Source: Candidatus Poribacteria bacterium (lineage in GTDB: Bacteria > Poribacteria > WGA-4E > WGA-3G). Taken from it: 64,000 nucleotides of DNA. This document shows positions 43,585 to 52,299 of this stretch, one piece after another (the first letter of the stretch is position 1; each line of letters begins with the position of its first letter). A model generated the notes under the pieces. The model searched no databases. It saw nothing but the letters and a program-made list of their open reading frames with translations, and was not told the origin of the DNA. The position numbers and the translations under genes were made by a program. The stretch is taken from assembly GCA_009841255.1 (NCBI GenBank), contig VXMD01000083.1:62001-126000 (forward strand). The letters are read 5' to 3'.

Positions 43585-46455
43585 TCAGATGAGGTATTCC
43601 TTCAAGAACCGTCCAGTGTAAGAGGCTTTGACTTTCGCAATATCTTCAGGAGTGCCGTGCGCCAGGACTTCTCCACCCTTATGTCCGCCCTCTGGACCGA
43701 GATCAATGACATAATCCGCAGTTTTGATAACATCCAGATGATGCTCAATCACAATGACGGTATGTCCATTATCAACGAGACGGTTGAGACTGTCCAAGAG
43801 TTTCTGCACGTCTGCGATATGGAGTCCTGTCGTCGGTTCATCTAAAATGTACAGATTGTGCCTGCCTCGCTTGATTTTACCGAGCTCGCTTGCCAACTTT
43901 ATCCGCTGCGCTTCTCCACCAGAGAGGATCGTCGCGGGGTGACCAATCTGAAGATACCCCAGACCGAGTTGATACAGGACATTCAATTTATGATGAATCA
44001 ACCGCTGATCGGAGAAGAACGCAACGCCATCCTCAATTGACATATTGAGAATCTCAGAGATATTCTTTCCGTTGTAAGTAACATCAAGCGTATCCTCATT
44101 ATAGCGCGCGCCCTTACAGGTCGGACAAACGACTTCAACATCTGGCATAAAATGGAGTTTAGTGGTGATAGTGCCTTCACCGTGGCACTCCTCACACCGT
44201 CCGCCTTTGACGTTGAAACTAAATCGCGAGGCGGTATAACCTCTTGCAAGGGAGAGCGGGGTACTGGCGAAAAGTTTACGGATGTTATCGTAGAACCCGA
44301 TGTAGGTAGCAGGATTTGAACGCGGCGAACGCCCGATGGGGGACTGATCGATGTTGATAACGTCATTTAAGTGCTGGTGCCCTTGTAGTTCGTTGTGTGC
44401 CCCGTAGAGCGTCCGACTGTCATGGTAAAGGGAATAGAGCCGCTTGTAGAGGATCTCGTTGACGAGCGTACTTTTACCTGAACCGGAGGCACCCGTGATG
44501 CAGATAAGCACGCCGAGCGGAATATCAACGTCAATGTGTTTCAGGTTGTTCTCGCTAGCACCCGTGATGCTCAAGAATGTCCCGTTCAAGTTACGACGCT
44601 GTTCAGGGAGTCGAATCTCTCGCCGTCCGCTCATATAGAGTCCTGTCAGAGATTCGGGGCAATCAAGAATTGTCTCAAGTTCACCTTGAACGACGACCTC
44701 GCCGCCGTGGACACCCGGTCCGGGTCCGAGTTCAATAACATGATCGGCGGCACGAATGGTGCTTTCATCGTGTTCAACAACGATAACGGTGTTCCCGATA
44801 TCCCGCAACTTTCGTAGCGTCTCTATCATCTTGACATTATCTTTTGGGTGTAAGCCGATACTCGGTTCGTCAAGAACATAGAGCATCCCCATCAATCCGG
44901 AACCGATCTGTGTAGAGAGACGGATGCGTTGCGATTCGCCACCAGAGAGGGTCGCCGAGCGACGATTGAGGTTTAGGTAATCCAATCCGATACCGAGCAG
45001 GAGATTAATTCGAACGACCAGTTCTTTGATGACACGGGTGCCCGCTTCTCGCTGTCTCTCTGGAATATCGGTGATACTCAGCAAGAAATCCCGTAATTCT
45101 TCAAAGTGCAACTCACCGACATCATGAATCGTTTGACCGTCAATTGTAACGAGAAGTCGCTGTCGCTTCAGTTTGGCTCCGTCGCAATCAGGACAGGTGC
45201 GTTCCACCATGACTTTCCGGAGATACTCCTCCATCCCAGAGTGTGCTTCCCCCTGTTTTCGGTAACGCCGATAGTGCCTATCAATCCGAGTGATGATCCC
45301 ATCAAAACGGATCTTCCGACCGAGATGGCGTCTTTCAACGGGACGCGCCCCTTCCGGCTGCAGGATCGGAAATTCTTCGCCGTGTGTGCCGTGATAGAGG
45401 ATATCAATGACCTTCTCTGGAAGATCTGCAAAAGGAACGTCCAGGTCGAACTCGTAGTGTCCAGCGAGACTGTACATCGTCCTACCATCCCACCTATCGG
45501 GATCGTAGTTAAACGCTTGGTGAACGAACGCTCCTTCGGCAATACTCCGACGCTTATCAGGAACAAGTAGGTTCGGATGCACCTGTAAATAGGTACCGAG
45601 TCCCGAACAGGTTACACACGCCCCCGTTGGTTCATTAAAGGTAAAGTGATGCGGTCCGAGTTCAGCCATGAGCACACCGTGTTCAGGGCATCCGAAATCC
45701 TCCAATAATTCTATTGCAGCAACTTCGGTATCCTCTGGAAACTGTACATCAAAACGCATGAATCCTTCACCGACGAGCATGGCGTGTTCAAGAGAGGCGA
45801 GTACCTGTTTGTCAATACCTTTTTTGATAAAGAATTTATCAACGATAACTTGGATGTTATATTCCTGATCCGGATCGAGTTCAATTTCTTCGCTGATGTC
45901 GTGTTCAATCCCGTCAATTCTGACGTGTCTACATCCCTTCGTACGGATGTCGTCAAAGAGATAGTCATAATCCTCACCGTAGATTTTGAAGACCGGGGCG
46001 TGAATCTCAACTTCGGTGCCTTCTGGCATCGCGAGCAGCCGTTCTAAGATTTGATGATGCGAACGGATGGGGATTTCATCTTCGCAATACGGGCAGTGGG
46101 CGATACCGATCGTCGCGAAGAGCATACGGAGGTAGTCTTGTAAATCGGTCATCGTACCGACGGTGGAGCGCGGATTCATCGTGATCGTTTTCTGTTCAAT
46201 AGAAACGACAGGGGACAACCCATCAATGAAATCGACATCCGGTTTTTTGAGTTGTGTGATAAAGCGTTTGGCGTACGTGGACATTGACTCCAAGAATCGA
46301 CGCTGTCCCTCGGCATAGACAGTATCAAACGCCAATGAAGATTTACCGGAACCACTGATACCGGTGACAACGACGAGCTGGTCTCGTGGAATCTCAACTT
46401 CAATGTTTTGTAGATTATTTTCGCGCGCACCTTTAACGGCGACAGTCTGTCTCAT
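43585..46455 (-). CDS. uvrA: Excinuclease ABC subunit A
   Basis: 956 residues. Two ABC modules: Walker [15 protein letters not shown] and [13 protein letters not shown], signatures [16 protein letters not shown] and [16 protein letters not shown], Walker [14 protein letters not shown] and [12 protein letters not shown]. Zinc-binding Cys clusters include FGCPEHG...CVTCSGLG and [10 protein letters not shown]...CPTCKG. It recognises DNA damage in nucleotide excision repair. The start follows AGGAGAGAGAC. uvrB and uvrC are not in the window. Confidence 0.97.
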   Translation of the reverse strand: MRQTVAVKGARENNLQNIEVEIPRDQLVVVTGISGSGKSSLAFDTVYAEGQRRFLESMSTYAKRFITQLKKPDVDFIDGLSPVVSIEQKTITMNPRSTVGTMTDLQDYLRMLFATIGIAHCPYCEDEIPIRSHHQILERLLAMPEGTEVEIHAPVFKIYGEDYDYLFDDIRTKGCRHVRIDGIEHDISEEIELDPDQEYNIQVIVDKFFIKKGIDKQVLASLEHAMLVGEGFMRFDVQFPEDTEVAAIELLEDFGCPEHGVLMAELGPHHFTFNEPTGACVTCSGLGTYLQVHPNLLVPDKRRSIAEGAFVHQAFNYDPDRWDGRTMYSLAGHYEFDLDVPFADLPEKVIDILYHGTHGEEFPILQPEGARPVERRHLGRKIRFDGIITRIDRHYRRYRKQGEAHSGMEEYLRKVMVERTCPDCDGAKLKRQRLLVTIDGQTIHDVGELHFEELRDFLLSITDIPERQREAGTRVIKELVVRINLLLGIGLDYLNLNRRSATLSGGESQRIRLSTQIGSGLMGMLYVLDEPSIGLHPKDNVKMIETLRKLRDIGNTVIVVEHDESTIRAADHVIELGPGPGVHGGEVVVQGELETILDCPESLTGLYMSGRREIRLPEQRRNLNGTFLSITGASENNLKHIDVDIPLGVLICITGASGSGKSTLVNEILYKRLYSLYHDSRTLYGAHNELQGHQHLNDVINIDQSPIGRSPRSNPATYIGFYDNIRKLFASTPLSLARGYTASRFSFNVKGGRCEECHGEGTITTKLHFMPDVEVVCPTCKGARYNEDTLDVTYNGKNISEILNMSIEDGVAFFSDQRLIHHKLNVLYQLGLGYLQIGHPATILSGGEAQRIKLASELGKIKRGRHNLYILDEPTTGLHIADVQKLLDSLNRLVDNGHTVIVIEHHLDVIKTADYVIDLGPEGGHKGGEVLAHGTPEDIAKVKASYTGRFLKEYLI

Positions 46456-46467
46456 GTCTCTCTCCTA

Positions 46468-46562
46468 CTTTTTAATTTGGCACCAAGTGAGTGATGAACC
46501 CACTTTGCAAAGAACGGGTGTCTTGCGAAATCCGCAATGCGCCGTTGTTGCATTGCTATATG
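46468..46562 (-). repeat. Composite leader repeat, copy 6 (degenerate), before uvrA
   Basis: Shares the ATTAAAAA end and the AAATCCGC-x-TG-x-GCCG-x-TGTTGCA block of copy 1 with substitutions. It sits directly upstream of the uvrA RBS. Confidence 0.5.
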
Positions 46563-46594
46563 CCTTGACTCATCTTTAACTTGATATAACGCTT

Positions 46595-48553
46595 TTACAT
46601 ATCAAATAGAAACGGATTATTTGCGTCAAAATAATAGGCGGGTTCTTCTACGGAAGTTTGGCTGTCCTTTGTCAAACGAATCGGGGCGGAAAACTGTTCA
46701 ATGATCTCCTTCTGGGCAAGCCACTCACACGCCAATTCAAAGGCGAGTTGACGGCTACCGAAGTGCGTATAGATGTCGGTAATCGTCCGTTCTTCACCCG
46801 ATTCTTCCAAGAAATCAAGCAACGGTTTGAACAGGGTCTGTAGATGATCCTCTAAATACGCATCAATCCGTTCAAGGGCATCGCGCAGTATCGTCTCGTC
46901 TTTCTGTGTGTCTATCAGATCCGTGAAAATGGCGTTGAAAAAGGACGGATTGTGCGCAAGCGCTTGATAGATAACCTTACGCCTCGGTGTTTCGTTGTGC
47001 ATGAGGACTTCAATACGTGCCAATTCCCTGACCGCATACGTCAGGTAGAGAAATGTGTAATTAATATCGTGCTTGAGGTGGAACCACTTTTCGGCTTTTG
47101 CGAGGATAGCTGCCACGTTGGCGGCGGCATTGAGGAGTTGCGAGTGTTTATCCCGTTCACCGACCTGTAAACAGGAGGGGTCACCGACACTGTAGGGGCG
47201 AGGTAACCTCGCCCCTACGGAAAAGAGACTGTCTTTGGAAAAAAGGACACGGCTTTCCGCGAGAATCGAATGGAGTGAACTCCCTTGTAGCGTCCCTTCC
47301 AACAACTTTCTATAGTCATTGCGGGTGTAGAGTTGAACTCGGAACGGAATCCCATCTTCAATTAACTGATACTCCTTCCGCTTGAATTTTGTTCCATCTC
47401 TCAGGATGAGTGTGATGTGGGGCGTTGTTTTCTCCCAGACGTTGTCTTCGGCGAGGTTACTGGTGAGAACTGCGGCGAGGATGTACATGTCCTCACTGAG
47501 CGTGTCCGTTAAATTGTCCAATGCCTGGTGAATCCGTGTGTGGATGTCGTCTTGCGAACGCTCTTGAGAAGCATCGTGAGCATCGTTCGCTCCTGCAGTC
47601 TCATCGTAATAGTAGGCGGGCTCTTCCACGGAAACCTGGCTTTTCACTGTGAGTTTTATCGGCATCGCAACTTGCCTGATAATCCCTTTCCACGCCAACC
47701 ATTGACAGATCAAATCCAACGATTCATCATCAAATTCGGGAATACCTTCGCTGTTGACATGCAAACCGCGCCCCAAGTCTGCGTTCAATTCGGTGTTCGT
47801 GCGCGGTGCTTTCTGCTCAATGAGATACTCAAGAATCGGTTGGAAAACAAACTGCCGCGCATCCAGATAGGCACTAATTGCATCCAGCGCGTCCTGAAGG
47901 ACCGCTTCCGTCTTTTCACAGTTGATTAAATCTGTATAGACACGATTAAAGAAATCAGGATTGTAACGGAGTGCGGGTTGAATCACCTCGCGTGCCGGGA
48001 TTTCATTGTTCAAAAGCACTTCCAATCGTGCCAATCCTTGCACGACATTCAAAAGTGATAGGAAACAGGTGAGGTAATCCTTGTTGACGTAAAACTGTTT
48101 TTCAGCATAGACGAGGCTCGGCAGTGTGCTGGCGATGACATTGAGCAGTTGGAACTGTTTATCACGTTCACCGATGTTGTCGAGGCTTGCGTTTTTATCA
48201 TACCACTCTTGGATGGAGGCATCGTGCGAAAAGAGGAGCGTGCTGTGTGAGAAATAGGAGTGCATGAAGGATCCCTGTTGCGCACCCTCTATTGCCTGTT
48301 TAAAAGCATTCCGCGGAGTTATATTCGCGTGGATATTGACCCCGTTTTCAACGAACGAAAAGAAAGATTGTGTCGGACGAATCGCGTCTTTGCCGATGAG
48401 TTCCACATCAAGGTCCGATTTTTCCCAGACCTGTGCATAAGAGAAACTGCCTGCAACAATAGCGGCGAGGACATAAGGATCTTTCTGAACCTTTTCGACA
48501 AGCATCTCCACGGCTTCGCGGTACTGTTCTTCGATAACGTCTTGGGATTGCAT
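46595..48553 (-). CDS. Internally duplicated nucleotidyltransferase-like protein; second copy degenerate
   Basis: 652 residues made of two similar halves (about 1-315 and 335-652), each ending in SQ[VT]SVEEPAYYYD/F-type sequence. The first half has a nucleotidyltransferase core: G35-S36 in VAGSFSYAQVWEKSDLDVEL with D47 and D49. In the second half the matching stretch reads LTSNLAEDNVWEKTTPHITLIL, without GS or the Asp pair, so it is probably non-catalytic. Both halves share NALxHNPxFFN- and ERDKxxQLLN-type blocks in helical parts. The second half contains VGARLPRPY, encoded by the 27-bp palindrome at 47192. Function unknown. Confidence 0.75.
   Translation of the reverse strand: MQSQDVIEEQYREAVEMLVEKVQKDPYVLAAIVAGSFSYAQVWEKSDLDVELIGKDAIRPTQSFFSFVENGVNIHANITPRNAFKQAIEGAQQGSFMHSYFSHSTLLFSHDASIQEWYDKNASLDNIGERDKQFQLLNVIASTLPSLVYAEKQFYVNKDYLTCFLSLLNVVQGLARLEVLLNNEIPAREVIQPALRYNPDFFNRVYTDLINCEKTEAVLQDALDAISAYLDARQFVFQPILEYLIEQKAPRTNTELNADLGRGLHVNSEGIPEFDDESLDLICQWLAWKGIIRQVAMPIKLTVKSQVSVEEPAYYYDETAGANDAHDASQERSQDDIHTRIHQALDNLTDTLSEDMYILAAVLTSNLAEDNVWEKTTPHITLILRDGTKFKRKEYQLIEDGIPFRVQLYTRNDYRKLLEGTLQGSSLHSILAESRVLFSKDSLFSVGARLPRPYSVGDPSCLQVGERDKHSQLLNAAANVAAILAKAEKWFHLKHDINYTFLYLTYAVRELARIEVLMHNETPRRKVIYQALAHNPSFFNAIFTDLIDTQKDETILRDALERIDAYLEDHLQTLFKPLLDFLEESGEERTITDIYTHFGSRQLAFELACEWLAQKEIIEQFSAPIRLTKDSQTSVEEPAYYFDANNPFLFDM
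47192..47218. repeat. 27-bp palindromic repeat, copy 2, inside a coding sequence
   Basis: Perfect palindrome: GTAGGGGCGAGGT, one central base, ACCTCGCCCCTAC. It lies within the gene at 46595-48553 and keeps its frame (nine codons). It replaces no conserved block of the first half, so it looks inserted. Confidence 0.88.
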
Positions 48554-48622
48554 GGGGTTCTCCTATTTCGGTGCAATTGGAAGTCGAATTTCGGTCTAAA
48601 AATAGGAATGCTGCCACTATTA

Positions 48623-48651
48623 ATTATACTATAAATCTGTTAAGAAAGCAA
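48623..48651 (-). promoter_or_regulatory. Promoter of the duplicated nucleotidyltransferase gene
   Basis: Minus strand -10 TATAAT (48628-48623), spacer 17, -35 TTGCTT (48651-48646). The gene starts at 48553, about 60 nt downstream. Confidence 0.6.
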
Positions 48652-48793
48652 ATAAATTCGACTAAAAAACATATAAAATAAGATAGGTAGAATTTCCAAA
48701 TAATCGCGTTTTTCTGAGGAGAAATTCAGTCCAACGAAAGCCGAATTCCCGTTTAATTCAGACAATCAACCCCTACACTTTCCATTAAAATCG

Positions 48794-48822
48794 TTGAATT
48801 TCCATGCCAAACGTGATATTAT
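48794..48822 (+). promoter_or_regulatory. Promoter of the FGE-sialidase gene
   Basis: -35 TTGAAT (48794-48799), -10 TATTAT (48817-48822), spacer 17 nt. The rest of the 338-nt divergent gap (48554-48891) shows no gene. Confidence 0.55.
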
Positions 48823-48891
48823 TTTTCGCGACACCATTAATGTCAGCGTAACCTTTGTAACCAAAGCTAAAGCGTAAATTTAAGGAAGACC

Positions 48892-50904
48892 ATGCAGAAA
48901 TTGGAGATTGAAAGTCAGACGTATACGAATTCAATAGGGATGCGGTTCGTTAGAATTGAACCGGGGACCTTCACGATGGGTTCAGAGAACGCCGCGCTAT
49001 CGGATGAACTGACAGCAGGGAAAGCATACCTCCGCGACGGGGATTGGGACGAACACCCTGTGCATCAAGTAACCCTCACTACGCCGTTCTACATCGGTAT
49101 TTTTCAGGTGACGAACGCGCAATATGACGCATTTAATCCTGCACACCGTGACTTGAAAAATCTTCAGAACACGGGTTTTTCAAAAGAAGACGATGAAGCG
49201 GTCGTGTTTGTAGACTGGCACGATGCGACCCGTTTCTGCGAATGGCTCTCCGAACAGGAGGGACTCCCCTATCGAGTGCCAACCGAAGCGGAGTGGGAAT
49301 ACGTGTGCCGCGCGGGGACGACAACCCATTTTCATACGGGCGATACACTCCCACCTGAATTCCACAAAAACGTTGGAGAGAGTTGGTACCCGGATGCCGA
49401 GCGGAGTCGTGGGAGAGAAGAGATCTTGCCTCTACACGTTGGGCAGACACCACCGAACGCCTGGGGTGTATACGACATGCACGGGAACGTGGAGGAGTGG
49501 TGCCACGATTGGTATGGGACCTACGCATCCGATCCGCAAGTGGATCCAGTGGGTCGGGAAGAAGGCTTGTATCGCGTTACACGGGGTGGGAGTCACTCGA
49601 CGTTACTCTGTTACTTACGCTCAGCCAATCGGATGGCGGCAGTGCCAGAAGATAAGCACTGGTACATCGGATTCCGTGTCGTCTGTGGTGAGATGCCACA
49701 GACCGCGCCAAGACCGGCACCGAAGGTGGCATTATGGGGACGTGATGTTAAACAGGAAAATAGGCGCACCTCCGCCCCGGAATCCCCCTATTTTGCGGAA
49801 CCGCTCACCTACGTCAAAATTCCAGCAGGCTCAAACGGACCGCTTTTTTCGGCACATAACCACGTCCCGGCGATCGTGGAATGCCCGAACGGTGACATGT
49901 TCGCGGCATGGTATTCATGTGTGACAGAGCGGGGACGCGAATTGACGGTCGCCGCGAGCCGATTGCGCTTTGGTGAAACCGAATGGGACCCAGCTGAACC
50001 TTTCTGGGGTCCGCCGGATAGGAACAATCACGCCACTTCCCTCTGGCGAAACGAGCATGGACGGATTTATCATTTCAATGGACTCTCGGCAGCCGCAACG
50101 TGGGGTCCGTTAGCGTTGGTGCTACGCCATTCCGACGATAACGGTGCGACTTGGTCGAAACCGCGCTTCATCTCACCAGAGCACCGCCTCCGGCACATGC
50201 CGATCGCCTCTGTTTTCCGAAGACAGGACGGCTCTATCCTCCTTGCTTGCGATGCAGTAACCGGTGGAAACGGTGGCACGGCGATATGGCTCAGTGACGA
50301 TGATGGCGACACCTGGTACGATCCCGGTGCGGGACAACCGATTCCTGAATTTGCCGATGGCAAACAGGGCGGATGGATCGCTGGTATCCACGCCGCTGTG
50401 GTTGAACTCACAGATGGCAGGTTGATGGCTTACGGCAGAGGCGACACCATCAACGGACGGATGCCGAAGAGCCTTTCCGCAGATGGTGGTAGGACGTGGC
50501 AGTATAGTGCGAGTCCGTTCCCAGTCGTTTCCGGTGGACAACGGTGCGTGCTGTTACGACTTCAAGAGGGCCCTATTTTTCTTGCGACGTTCACAGGAGA
50601 GCGGAAGACACCGACACCCATACCGATTGTTGATGTCTCTGGCAATGAACGCCTCGTTACCGGACTCTTCGGGGCGTTGTCTTATGACGACGGCGAAACG
50701 TGGGAGTGTATGCGTCTGATTTCAGATGATGGAGAAGATCGAGAGCTTGAGACGATGGATGGACACCCCTTTACGATGGGGTTAAATAGCACCGAACTCG
50801 GGGGTTACCTCGCCGTTTGCCAAGGACAGAATGGAATTATCCATCTGATTAGCAGCCGTCAACACTATCGATTTAATTACGCCTGGTTGAAAAACCCTTT
50901 GTAG
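48892..50904 (+). CDS. FGE/SUMF1-like domain fused to a BNR sialidase-like domain
   Basis: 670 residues. Residues about 10-270 are a formylglycine-generating-enzyme-type domain: FVRIEPGTFTMGSEN, PVHQVTLTTPFYIGIFQVTNAQYD, YRVPTEAEWEYVCRAGT, WGVYDMHGNVEEWCHDWYG, TRGGSHSTLLCYLRSANR and WYIGFRVV. Residues about 295-665 are a six-bladed sialidase-like propeller with Asp boxes SDDNGATW, SDDDGDTW, SADGGRTW and SYDDGETW. There is no signal peptide. Many SUMF1-like proteins are not true FGEs; one Cys (LLCYLR) is near the expected active-site region. Probably acts on glycans, but the combined role is unknown. Confidence 0.85.
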   Translation: MQKLEIESQTYTNSIGMRFVRIEPGTFTMGSENAALSDELTAGKAYLRDGDWDEHPVHQVTLTTPFYIGIFQVTNAQYDAFNPAHRDLKNLQNTGFSKEDDEAVVFVDWHDATRFCEWLSEQEGLPYRVPTEAEWEYVCRAGTTTHFHTGDTLPPEFHKNVGESWYPDAERSRGREEILPLHVGQTPPNAWGVYDMHGNVEEWCHDWYGTYASDPQVDPVGREEGLYRVTRGGSHSTLLCYLRSANRMAAVPEDKHWYIGFRVVCGEMPQTAPRPAPKVALWGRDVKQENRRTSAPESPYFAEPLTYVKIPAGSNGPLFSAHNHVPAIVECPNGDMFAAWYSCVTERGRELTVAASRLRFGETEWDPAEPFWGPPDRNNHATSLWRNEHGRIYHFNGLSAAATWGPLALVLRHSDDNGATWSKPRFISPEHRLRHMPIASVFRRQDGSILLACDAVTGGNGGTAIWLSDDDGDTWYDPGAGQPIPEFADGKQGGWIAGIHAAVVELTDGRLMAYGRGDTINGRMPKSLSADGGRTWQYSASPFPVVSGGQRCVLLRLQEGPIFLATFTGERKTPTPIPIVDVSGNERLVTGLFGALSYDDGETWECMRLISDDGEDRELETMDGHPFTMGLNSTELGGYLAVCQGQNGIIHLISSRQHYRFNYAWLKNPL

Positions 50905-50973
50905 CAGGGTCTCCTGTTAGACTGCACAAATTCCTACCGCTTTAACCTTGCTGGGTTGAGAGTTTTTTAACTA

Positions 50974-51021
50974 CGGGGCCGCGGAGTGTCCTTACCTGTG
51001 GCATCGGCCCCGTTCTTTTTT
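50974..51021. terminator. Rho-independent terminator after the FGE-sialidase gene
   Basis: Stem CGGGGCCG/CGGCCCCG (50974-50981 and 51005-51012), loop of 23 nt, followed by TTCTTTTTT. It also faces the end of the minus-strand sigma remnant. Confidence 0.7.
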
Positions 51022-51029
51022 ATGGCACT

Positions 51030-51558
51030 TCATGAGAGCCAGGGAATGTGTTGATTTTTTAGGTAAGGTGTGAGGTATTCTTGGAGCTGGAGCCGGGCGT
51101 TTCGGAGATGCGTTTTTACCGTGCCTTCAGAGCGGTTCAGACGGTGGGCAATCGCCTTGATGGGTAACTCGTGATGGTAGTATAATACGAACACAAGACG
51201 ACGGGTCTTTGTGAGGCTGTTGAGGGCGTTTTTCAGGTGTTCCCGCAACTCTTGGCGGAGGATGTCTTGACTCGGACACGTGTCTGTGTCTGTCATGCGG
51301 TGTTCGTCAATCAGATGTAGCGGTTCAGCGTCTCGGTGTTTCTGCTTTCGGAAAAAATCGATACAGCCACGAAGAAAAAACCTAAGCACCGCGGAAGCCC
51401 GGGATGCCACGATACGCCTTTAACCACGTCTCTTGCGTCAAGTCTTTGGCGAGTTCGGGGTCTCTGACACATCTCTGGATGTGACGATACAAGCGGTCTT
51501 GGTATTTGCGAACCAGCGGGGTAAAGGCATCGCTGTCGCCCTGCTATGTGCTGTGGAT
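51030..51558 (-). pseudogene. Broken sigma-70 family (ECF) factor
   Basis: Minus-strand translation gives sigma region 2 from about 51543: QGDSDAFTPLVRKYQDRLY, then DPELAKDLTQETWLKAYRGIPGF, in one frame. That frame has TAG stops at 51546-51544 and 51384-51382. After the second stop it reads VFSSWLYR and then loses frame. Region 4 continues in another frame: CIDFFRKQKHRDAE to RLVFVLYYHHELPIKAIAHRLN and EGTVKTHLRNARLQL. The normal IARN-type residues between SWLYR and CIDFF are absent. The string TGTATCGA serves both WLYR and CID codons, so a deletion between short direct repeats is likely. Hence a remnant; the reading starting at 51410 is not a functional sigma factor. Confidence 0.8.
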
Positions 51559-51571
51559 GGGGTGTTTTTCG

Positions 51572-52171
51572 TCAATCTCTTGCAATCAGGTTTCTGTCTC
51601 CGTTTTCAGGTGCGCGGTGTTTCTGTTTTTCAGTCTGCGTCCGTAGACGTGTGAAAAAGAAGGGAAGTCCGCGAAGCAGGCACACGCCGATGGCAATGCT
51701 CGCCAGCACAAGGCTTGCTGTATCCAAAACAGAGTTTGTGAAAACCTGTGCCCCTGCAAGACTGGTAAACGCTAACATTTTCGTCAAACCTGACAGGGCG
51801 CGACTGGGGCGTGAGCGGGTCAGGGCGTATCTCCACCCGCTTTTCGGGTATCCCCAAAACCTTTGTAAACTGTCGGTGATAAAGCCTCGTACCATGACTG
51901 CTATCGGCATCAAGACATTCAGGTGTCCCGACGCTGTGAAGTAGATCCAGAATGTGTTTTCAACGATCCGATCTGCGAGGGTGTCAAGAACTTCGCCTAG
52001 TTTGGAGGTCTCATCGCGTTGACGAGCAACAATGCCGTCGAGGGCATCAAGGATGAATATACCCGCAATTGTGAAAATCACGGCGATGTCAACAGGGCGA
52101 GACCAACCGAACACCGAAATTACGACGAAGGTTAAAAGAAGTCGAGAAAGTGTTATGATGTTCGCAAACAT
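51572..52171 (-). CDS. CDP-alcohol phosphatidyltransferase family protein
   Basis: 199 residues with several TMs. The signature D-x2-D-G-x2-A-R-x8-G-x3-D-x3-D is complete: DALDGIVARQRDETSKLGEVLDTLADR. The N-terminus FANIITLSRLLLTFVVISVF resembles PgsA-like enzymes. It transfers a phosphoalcohol from CDP-alcohol in phospholipid synthesis. Which lipid is made is unclear. It lies between the M48 gene and the sigma remnant on the same strand. Confidence 0.9.
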   Translation of the reverse strand: MFANIITLSRLLLTFVVISVFGWSRPVDIAVIFTIAGIFILDALDGIVARQRDETSKLGEVLDTLADRIVENTFWIYFTASGHLNVLMPIAVMVRGFITDSLQRFWGYPKSGWRYALTRSRPSRALSGLTKMLAFTSLAGAQVFTNSVLDTASLVLASIAIGVCLLRGLPFFFTRLRTQTEKQKHRAPENGDRNLIARD

Positions 52172-52299
52172 GCCTGCTTATTCTCCGTATTCAGGTGCGA
52201 TGTGTTTCATTTTCAGAGAAAACGCTGGTGAGTGGTCTGACATAAAATTTCTCGGAAAACAATACCAAAAACGATCACGGTTCTCTATAAGAAAAGCCT

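Noticed and set aside
44536-45570. Plus-strand open frames opposite uvrA
   Set aside because: They are shadows of the strongly conserved uvrA frame and show no RBS or known motif.
51030-51410. Intact 126-residue sigma factor
   Set aside because: It holds only region 4 in frame; region 2 is in another frame upstream with two stops, so it is treated as a pseudogene.
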